Assembly (NCBI GenBank): GCA_035629935.1
Contig: DASQLQ010000055.1
Coordinates: forward strand, 1-10,573
Origin: DASQLQ01 sp035629935
GTDB lineage: Bacteria > Actinomycetota > CADDZG01 > WHSQ01
DNA: 10,573 nt
Direction: 5' to 3'
Positions 6,218 through 10,573 of this stretch are shown one piece after another. Below the pieces are notes generated by a model. That model searched no databases, was not told where the DNA came from, and saw only the letters and a list, made by a program, of their open reading frames with translations. Position 1 is the first letter of the stretch. The number at the start of each line of letters is the position of its first letter. The translations under genes and the position numbers were made by a program.

Positions 6218-6681
6218 GGTGATGTCGCAGGCTCGCAGCCCGCCGACGACCGGCATTCTTCCAGGTGATCGGCGGTTTGCAGCAGCGCGATCCCCGTGAG
6301 TGCTAAGGCGAGCGCGACCGCGCTCGTCCACCAGGCGACGGGGGTCCGCCAGTCACGACGACGGGGTCCCTCGCCGTCGTTGTTCTTCGCAGGCTGGTCG
6401 AATGCGATCTCGGCCAGAACGATCCGGGCGTCGTCCAGACACCGACTCCGGACCCAGAGATCGACCGGCGCCCTGGGGTTCGACCCGTTATGAAGCCACG
6501 CGGCCGCGGTCGAGCGTTCCTTGATGGCTCGCGTTTCGATGCCCGCACCGTTCAATCGACCCGCAAGCAGATGAGCTTCGATGTCGCTCGCAGCGCGGAA
6601 CAACCGGGTCCAACGGTCGTCGTCTCCGCCTCGATCTTGCTCGATCGTCGGTGGAGGAGGGAGATCGATGACCGACTTCAT
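6214..6681 (-). CDS. DUF2007-like domain protein with C-terminal membrane helix (copy 1)
   Basis: This 155-residue protein has a charged N-terminus, then a DUF2007-like domain at about 23-92: RWTRLFRAASDIEAHLLAGRLNGAGI (24-49), AAAWLHNGSNP, and VDLWVRSRCLDDARIVLAEI (73-92). A basic linker (about 106-112) leads to one membrane helix (about 114-135) and a short tail with two cysteines (143 and 149). ATG 6681 is in the same frame as, and 6 nt after, the acyl-CoA dehydrogenase stop; no Shine-Dalgarno is visible, so translation probably depends on coupling. It shares domain order and residues with the next gene, indicating tandem duplication followed by strong divergence. The DUF2007 assignment is by pattern and weaker than for copy 2. 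The function is unknown; membrane-tethered sensing or partner binding is speculation. Confidence 0.68.
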   Translation of the reverse strand: MKSVIDLPPPPTIEQDRGGDDDRWTRLFRAASDIEAHLLAGRLNGAGIETRAIKERSTAAAWLHNGSNPRAPVDLWVRSRCLDDARIVLAEIAFDQPAKNNDGEGPRRRDWRTPVAWWTSAVALALALTGIALLQTADHLEECRSSAGCEPATSP

Positions 6682-6687
6682 CGAGGG

Positions 6688-7848
6688 TCAGCGCTTGCCG
6701 AAGATGCTGCGGGCGATCACCACGCGCTGGATCTGGTTGGTCCCCTCATAGATCTGCGTGATCTTCGCATCGCGCATGAACCGCTCGACCGGATACTCCT
6801 TGATGTAGCCGTAACCCCCTAGGGCCTGAACGCAGTCGGTGGTCACAGACATAGCTACATCCGATGCGTAGCACTTGGCGATCGCAGCCCAGTAGGAAAC
6901 ATCGGAGGCGGCCTCGTCAACAGCAGTTGCCGCCTTGTAAACGGCGAAGCGAGCGGTCTCGATCTTCATGGCCATGTCGGCAAACATGAACTGCATCCCC
7001 TGGAAGGCGGAAACCGGCTTGCCGAACTGTTTGCGCTCGCTCGTGTACTCGACGGCGAAATCGAACGCTCCTTGGGCGATGCCCAGAGCTTGGGCGGCGA
7101 CGGTGGGGCGGGAGAAGTCCAGGGTCCGCATCGCGATCTGGAAACCTTTGTTCACTTCGCCGATCACGTTCTCGGGAGGGACGCGTACGCCATCGAGGAT
7201 CACCTCACGTGTCGGCGAACCCCGAACGCCCAACTTGTCTTCTTTGCGACCGAGCGAGAACCCCTCCATGTCCGAAGACACGAGGAACGCGGTGATGTTC
7301 TTGCCCTTGTCACCTTCAGGGTCGGTGACGGCGAAGTACGTATATAGATCCGAGGCCCCGGCGCCGGTGATGAATCGTTTCGATCCCGTGAGGACCCACG
7401 AATCGCCGTCTTGGACCGCACGGCTCTTCATCGCGGCGGCGTCCGACCCGGACTCCGGCTCCGTTAAGCAATAGGACATCCTGTGATCGCCGTTCGTTAT
7501 CCCGGCGCACACCTTCTTCTTGAGCTCGTCGGTTCCCGCGAGCAACACCGGGATCGCACCGAGCTTGTTGACTGCCGGGATCAACGAAACGCCGGCGGAA
7601 ACCCGGCTGAGCTCCTCGACCAGCAACGCGATCTCGACCGCCCCACCTCCGGCGCCGCCGTATTCCTCCGGATAGGACACGCCGGCGAACCCTGCATCGA
7701 CCAGAAGAGCGTCGATGTCCTCGGGGAACTCGTCCGTCTCGTCGATCTCGGCGGCGCGGGGAGCGATCTTGTCTTCTGCCAGTTGGCGAACCGACCGGCG
7801 GAAAGCCTCTTGCTCGTCGGTCAGCCGAAAGCTGAGTCCCTCAGTCAT
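6688..7848 (-). CDS. Acyl-CoA dehydrogenase (FAD-dependent)
   Basis: This 386-residue flavoprotein has the full length of short/medium-chain acyl-CoA dehydrogenases, which oxidise acyl-CoA to trans-2-enoyl-CoA and pass electrons to ETF. The N-terminal helical domain covers 1-120. The signature YCLTEPESGSDA at about 126-137 opens the beta domain, with WVLTGSKRFITGA (151-163) and GVRGSPTREV (207-216). The C-terminal domain has the ACAD signature ERKQFGKPVSAFQGMQFMFADM (271-292) and QALGGYGYIKEYPVER (341-356). The catalytic base is the Glu of IYEGTNQIQ, residue 368, the position used in butyryl- and medium-chain enzymes. No residue needed for activity appears missing. ATG 7848 lacks a Shine-Dalgarno but has a TAGCAT box 7 nt upstream, suggesting leaderless translation. 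It leads the minus-strand run. The role is probably fatty or branched-chain acid oxidation; the exact chain length is not readable. Confidence 0.95.
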   Translation of the reverse strand: MTEGLSFRLTDEQEAFRRSVRQLAEDKIAPRAAEIDETDEFPEDIDALLVDAGFAGVSYPEEYGGAGGGAVEIALLVEELSRVSAGVSLIPAVNKLGAIPVLLAGTDELKKKVCAGITNGDHRMSYCLTEPESGSDAAAMKSRAVQDGDSWVLTGSKRFITGAGASDLYTYFAVTDPEGDKGKNITAFLVSSDMEGFSLGRKEDKLGVRGSPTREVILDGVRVPPENVIGEVNKGFQIAMRTLDFSRPTVAAQALGIAQGAFDFAVEYTSERKQFGKPVSAFQGMQFMFADMAMKIETARFAVYKAATAVDEAASDVSYWAAIAKCYASDVAMSVTTDCVQALGGYGYIKEYPVERFMRDAKITQIYEGTNQIQRVVIARSIFGKR

Positions 7849-7855
7849 GGGAGCG

Positions 7856-7861
7856 ATGCTA
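7856..7861 (-). promoter_or_regulatory. Putative -10 box (TAGCAT) for the acyl-CoA dehydrogenase gene
   Basis: TAGCAT on the minus strand fits TAnnnT and ends 7 nt before ATG 7848, with no Shine-Dalgarno in the gap, consistent with a leaderless mRNA. No clear -35 is visible. The box shares a 41-bp gap with the divergent glycosyltransferase. Confidence 0.38.
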
Positions 7862-7874
7862 CTTGGCCCCCACG

Positions 7875-7880
7875 TAGGCT
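7875..7880 (+). promoter_or_regulatory. Putative -10 box (TAGGCT) for the glycosyltransferase cassette
   Basis: TAGGCT fits TAnnnT and ends 9 nt before ATG 7890; no Shine-Dalgarno precedes the ATG. It is centred in a 9-bp palindrome GTAGGCTAC (7874-7882). The -35 is not recognisable, so confidence is low. Confidence 0.32.
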
Positions 7881-7889
7881 ACGGCCCCT

Positions 7890-9128
7890 ATGACTTCCCC
7901 CCGCCTCCGCATTGCCCTGCTCAGCTACCGGGGCAACCCTCACTCGGGCGGGCAGGGCGTTTACATCAATCACATCTCCAAAGCGCTGGTCGATCTCGGG
8001 CACCAGGTCGAGGTTCTGGCCGGCCCTCCTTATCCTGAGGTACATCCCGACGTAAGGCTTACGAAGCTCGACAGCCTCGATCTCTATCGCAACGAAGATC
8101 CCTTCCGCACTCCGTCACGCGATGAGTTCCGCGACTGGATCGACATCCTCGAGTACTCGGTGATGTGCACGGCCGGCTTCCCCGAGCCCCTGACCTTCTC
8201 CTTACGAGCCGCCCGTGAGCTGATCGACCGTCGTTCTGAATTCGACATCGTCCACGACAACCAGTGCCTCGGCTACGGGCTCCTCCAGGTCCAACGCCAC
8301 ATCCCCGTCATCGCAACCATCCACCACCCATGCTCGCTCGACAAGAAACTCGAGATCGGCAACACGCAGGGATGGAAGAAGCAGACTTCGCTTAGGCGTT
8401 GGTACGGCTTCACTCGGATGCAGGGCCGCGTCGCGCGGAAGCTGCCGCGGTTGATCTCCGTTTCCGAAGCGGCAAAGTCCGACGTCGCCCGCGAGTTCGG
8501 CGTTGCTTCCCCGGCGGTGAACGTCATCCACAACGGAGTGGACGTGGATCTATTCAGGCCTTTAGCGGACGTCCAGCGGATCCCCGGCCGCATCGTCACG
8601 ACTGCTAGTGCCGACGTGCCCCTGAAAGGACTCGTGTTCCTGATCGAGGCTCTGGCGAAGATCCGCACGGAGCGCGAGGCGGATCTGGTCGTGGTCGGTA
8701 AGGCGAGAACGAACGGCACGGTTAAGGCTGCGATCGAACGTTTCGGGCTCGAATCTGCTGTTCGATTCGAGCATGGCGTTGACGTCGAACGCCTCGTGCG
8801 GCTCTATGCAGAGGCCGAAGTCGCATGCGTACCCTCGCTCTACGAGGGGTTCTCTCTGCCGGCGATCGAAGCTATGGCCTGCCGGGTGCCGCTGGTCGCG
8901 ACGAGGGCCGGGGCGCTACCGGAGGTTGTCGGTGACGCAGGAGTCCTCGTACCGCCACGAGATGCGGGTGCACTGGCAACTGCGATCCTGGAGTTGCTGA
9001 GGGACAAGTCTCAACGTGTAGCCCTCGCTGCATCCGGCCGCAGACGTGTGCTCGATCACTTCACCTGGCGGGCCGCCGCCGCCGCCACGGTCGACACCTA
9101 CCGGAAGGCCATCGATGCTCACCGTTGA
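7890..9128 (+). CDS. GT4-family glycosyltransferase, first gene of the GT/methyltransferase/toroid cassette
   Basis: This 412-residue GT-B retaining glycosyltransferase is probably cytoplasmic or membrane-associated. The N-terminal domain starts LRIALLSYRG and has the glycine loop SGGQGVYI at 19-26; IATIHHP at 141-147 and ISVSEAAK at 189-196 follow. The C-terminal domain begins with NVIHNGVD (211-218), has ADVPLKG at 241-247 (the basic donor-phosphate site) and the E-x7-E motif EGFSLPAIE at 319-327, then GALPEVVG (341-348). Five GCC codons in a row encode Ala395-399 near the end. It overlaps the methyltransferase gene by 14 nt, so the two are cotranslated. The arrangement with a methyltransferase and a toroid protein suggests synthesis of a modified glycan, glycolipid or small glycoside. 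Donor and acceptor are not readable. It does not closely resemble the two other glycosyltransferases in the window. Confidence 0.92.
   Translation: MTSPRLRIALLSYRGNPHSGGQGVYINHISKALVDLGHQVEVLAGPPYPEVHPDVRLTKLDSLDLYRNEDPFRTPSRDEFRDWIDILEYSVMCTAGFPEPLTFSLRAARELIDRRSEFDIVHDNQCLGYGLLQVQRHIPVIATIHHPCSLDKKLEIGNTQGWKKQTSLRRWYGFTRMQGRVARKLPRLISVSEAAKSDVAREFGVASPAVNVIHNGVDVDLFRPLADVQRIPGRIVTTASADVPLKGLVFLIEALAKIRTEREADLVVVGKARTNGTVKAAIERFGLESAVRFEHGVDVERLVRLYAEAEVACVPSLYEGFSLPAIEAMACRVPLVATRAGALPEVVGDAGVLVPPRDAGALATAILELLRDKSQRVALAASGRRRVLDHFTWRAAAAATVDTYRKAIDAHR
9072..9086 (+). repeat. (GCC)5 trinucleotide tract
   Basis: Five in-frame GCC codons encode a run of alanines near the C-terminus of the glycosyltransferase. 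Gain or loss of a unit would keep the frame. It may simply reflect GC-rich codon choice in an alanine-rich helix. Confidence 0.6.
9103..9108 (+). promoter_or_regulatory. Ribosome binding site GGAAGG fixing the methyltransferase start
   Basis: GGAAGG lies 6 nt before ATG 9115 and inside the end of the glycosyltransferase gene. It selects 9115 over the upstream in-frame ATG 9046, whose extra 23 residues are proline-rich frame-shadow sequence of the preceding gene. Confidence 0.7.
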
Positions 9129-9855
9129 CTTCGATCGCCTGGCCATCAAACCGGGAGATCTCTTGCTGGATCTTGGTTGTGGGGCCGGCCGTCACACCTT
9201 CGAGGCCCTGAAGCGCGGAGCGAACGTCGTCCCGGCAGACCTCGATCGTTCGAATCTCCCAACGGTGGCCGCGATGGGCGCGGCCATGAGTGAGGCCGAC
9301 GAGGCACGAGCCGACGCGCTGAGCACCCCGGTGCAGTCCGATGCCCTGGCTCTTCCGTTCGCCGATAACTCGTTCGACCACGTGATCGTGTCCGAAGTCC
9401 TCGAGCACATCCCGGCGGACGAAGCGGCGATGGCCGAGATAGCGCGGGTCTTGAAACCCGGGCGGACCGCCGTCGTGACGGTGCCGCGATTCTGGCCCGA
9501 GCGAATCTGTTGGGCGCTGTCCAAGACCTACACGTCGAGCGCGGGAGGCCACGTGCGGATCTATAGATCACCCGAACTGATCGACCGTCTGGGACGAGCG
9601 GGACTCACGTTCATCGCAACGCACCACGCTCATGCGTTCCACTCCCCTTACTGGTGGGTCAAGTGCGCGGTGGGTGTAGATCGGGACAGTGCCCTGCCCG
9701 CCCGCATGTACAAGCGTTTCCTCGAATGGCAAATCGTGAACCGCCCTCCACTGGCCGACGGCCTAGAGCGCGCTCTGGACCCGTTCATGGGGAAAAGCCT
9801 GGTCGTGTACACGAGAAAAGCAGCGAACGAAGCAGAGGCGAGACGCGTTGCTTGA
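9115..9855 (+). CDS. Class I SAM-dependent methyltransferase
   Basis: This 246-residue Rossmann-fold methyltransferase has the SAM motifs in order: motif I LLDLGCGAGRHTFEA (17-31), an acidic ribose-binding residue in PADLD (Asp42/44), the motif PFADNSFDHVIVSEVLEHI (81-99) and RVLKPGRTAVVTVP (111-124). This is the Methyltransf_11/UbiE-like layout, typical of small-molecule, lipid or sugar methylation. No membrane segment is apparent. The C-terminal half (about 140-230, HVRIYRSPELIDRLGRAGL, then HSPYWWVKC) probably forms the acceptor cap. The acceptor cannot be read; the flanking glycosyltransferase and toroid gene suggest a sugar or glycolipid. The start has a strong RBS and overlaps the previous gene by 14 nt; the end overlaps the next by 8 nt, consistent with one operon. 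Confidence 0.92.
   Translation: MLTVDFDRLAIKPGDLLLDLGCGAGRHTFEALKRGANVVPADLDRSNLPTVAAMGAAMSEADEARADALSTPVQSDALALPFADNSFDHVIVSEVLEHIPADEAAMAEIARVLKPGRTAVVTVPRFWPERICWALSKTYTSSAGGHVRIYRSPELIDRLGRAGLTFIATHHAHAFHSPYWWVKCAVGVDRDSALPARMYKRFLEWQIVNRPPLADGLERALDPFMGKSLVVYTRKAANEAEARRVA
9834..9838 (+). promoter_or_regulatory. Ribosome binding site AGAGG for the TTG-started toroid gene
   Basis: AGAGG is followed 9 nt later by TTG 9848. No ATG or GTG occurs nearby in that frame until Met39, which would remove the first QxxDG repeat, so the TTG start is preferred. Confidence 0.5.
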
Positions 9856-10573
9856 CGTCACCTCGACCGCGACGGCGATCGCGGCCATCCAAACCGAAGA
9901 CGGAGCCATCCCTCACTGGCCCGGCCACCATGCGGATCCCTGGAACCACGTCGAAGCCGTAATGGCGTTGAGCGTTGCGGGCCTTGATGCAGAAGCACGC
10001 CGAGGCTACCGATGGCTGTCTTCGACCCAGCGCGCCGACGGCGCGTGGGCCGCGGCCTACATGGGTGATGTGGTGACCGATCCAACCCTCGACGCGAACT
10101 TCTGTGCGTATGTCGCGACCGGCGTCTGGCATCACTTCCTGGCATCCGGCGACAACGCGTTCCTCGACGAGATGTGGCCGGTGACGGCGCGAGCCATCGA
10201 CTTCGTTCTGGGATTGCAGACGAAAGAGGGCCACATCCTGTGGGCGCGCGACGAGCGGTACCAACCGTGGCCCGGTGCCCTGCTGACATCGTCGGCCAGC
10301 ATCTATATGAGCCTTCGTTGCGCGATCGCCATCAGTGAAACGGTGGGAGAGGACCGGCCGGACTGGGAGTTGTCTCTCACTTGTCTGGAGGAGGCCATCC
10401 TCGAACACGAGGATCTCTTCGTCGCCAAGGATCGGTTCTCGATGGATTGGTACTACCCGGTGTTGACGGGAGCCATCACAGGTGATGATGCCCGCGATCG
10501 GTTGCTGGATCGCTGGGACGAGTTCGTGATCGAGAACCGGGGATGCCGCTGCGTCTCGGATCGCCCGTGGGTC
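9848..10573 (+). CDS. Alpha/alpha-toroid protein, 'prenyltransferase/squalene-cyclase repeat'-like (partial, 3' end off window)
   Basis: The frame stays open for 242 codons from TTG 9848 to the right edge. Repeats QTEDGAI (15-21) and QRADGAW (61-67) recall the QxxDGxW motifs of squalene/hopene cyclases and prenyltransferases, which explains the usual label; QTKEGH (124-129) is a weaker third. Other parts, DPWNHVEA (30-37), NFCAYVATGVWHHFLASGD (84-102), MWPVTARAIDFVLGLQ (109-124) and MDWYYPVL (199-206), look more like alpha/alpha-barrel glycosidases of glucoamylase type. From memory, actinobacterial relatives run about 340-360 residues and the visible end PWV lies near two thirds of that length. 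No DXDD cyclase motif or zinc-site pattern is seen in this part. It overlaps the methyltransferase by 8 nt. Enzyme class is open: a glycan-active toroid enzyme or a binding protein fits the context as well as a prenyl enzyme. Confidence 0.8.
   Translation, partial: MLDVTSTATAIAAIQTEDGAIPHWPGHHADPWNHVEAVMALSVAGLDAEARRGYRWLSSTQRADGAWAAAYMGDVVTDPTLDANFCAYVATGVWHHFLASGDNAFLDEMWPVTARAIDFVLGLQTKEGHILWARDERYQPWPGALLTSSASIYMSLRCAIAISETVGEDRPDWELSLTCLEEAILEHEDLFVAKDRFSMDWYYPVLTGAITGDDARDRLLDRWDEFVIENRGCRCVSDRPWV

Noticed and set aside
6218..6331. Longer N-terminus for the second DUF2007-like protein
   Set aside because: It would overlap the upstream gene by over 100 bp and adds Arg-rich sequence; GTG 6217 gives a GTGA overlap and starts at the domain.
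6682..6690. Possible stop-codon read-through joining the dehydrogenase and the first DUF2007-like gene, which are in the same frame 6 nt apart
   Set aside because: Nothing marks the TGA as recoded, and both proteins look complete on their own.
10352..10361. GC-rich palindrome around CCGGCCGG
   Set aside because: Short, inside a coding region, and expected by chance at this base composition.
1..10573. tRNA, rRNA, CRISPR repeats, insertion sequences, toxin-antitoxin or phage defence genes
   Set aside because: Read on both strands; no repeat array, transposase, integrase or defence-family motif was seen. Nearly all bases are accounted for by metabolic and envelope genes.

Overview
The window looks like chromosomal DNA from a high-GC Gram-positive lineage, most likely an uncultured member of the Actinomycetota. 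The grounds are GC-rich sequence with strong third-position GC, frequent GTG and TTG starts, an LCP-family cell-wall glycopolymer transferase with a LytR_C tail, a glycosyltransferase / SAM-methyltransferase / alpha-alpha-toroid cassette of a type I remember from actinobacteria, and several starts with a -10-like box only 6 to 9 nt upstream, which suggests leaderless mRNAs. This placement is by family resemblance; no rRNA or other phylogenetic marker is present. No tRNA, rRNA, CRISPR array, insertion sequence or phage gene was seen, and no gene-free stretch exceeds 70 bases.

Layout. (1) 1-303, minus: the N-terminal third of a GDP-L-fucose-synthase-like sugar epimerase, cut by the window edge. 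(2) 368-3722, plus: three genes joined by 4-nt GTGA overlaps: a GT4 glycosyltransferase, a WcaI-like GT4 glycosyltransferase and a secreted six-bladed kelch lipoprotein. This reads as part of an exopolysaccharide or surface-glycan locus. (3) 3688-7848, minus: a tightly packed run, in transcription order an acyl-CoA dehydrogenase, two tandem paralogous DUF2007-like membrane-anchored proteins, the LCP protein, and a small carboxylesterase/phospholipase-type hydrolase. The LCP gene probably also has its own promoter. This run converges on the kelch gene with a 35-bp tail-to-tail overlap and no visible terminator. (4) 7890-10573, plus: a third GT4 glycosyltransferase, a class I SAM methyltransferase and the N-terminal part of an alpha/alpha-toroid protein usually labelled 'prenyltransferase', all with overlapping ends. 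It is divergent from the dehydrogenase across only 41 bp.

How they may work together. Groups 1 and 2 can make an activated deoxy-sugar (GDP-fucose or similar) and assemble a glycan. An LCP enzyme such as the one in group 3 attaches glycopolymers to peptidoglycan. Group 4 looks like a separate glycan or glycolipid synthesis and modification cassette. The acyl-CoA dehydrogenase has no obvious tie to glycan assembly. The least explained items are the tandem DUF2007-TM pair, the GT-methyltransferase-toroid cassette, and a nested hairpin (perfect 11-bp arms) in the early coding region of the kelch lipoprotein gene.
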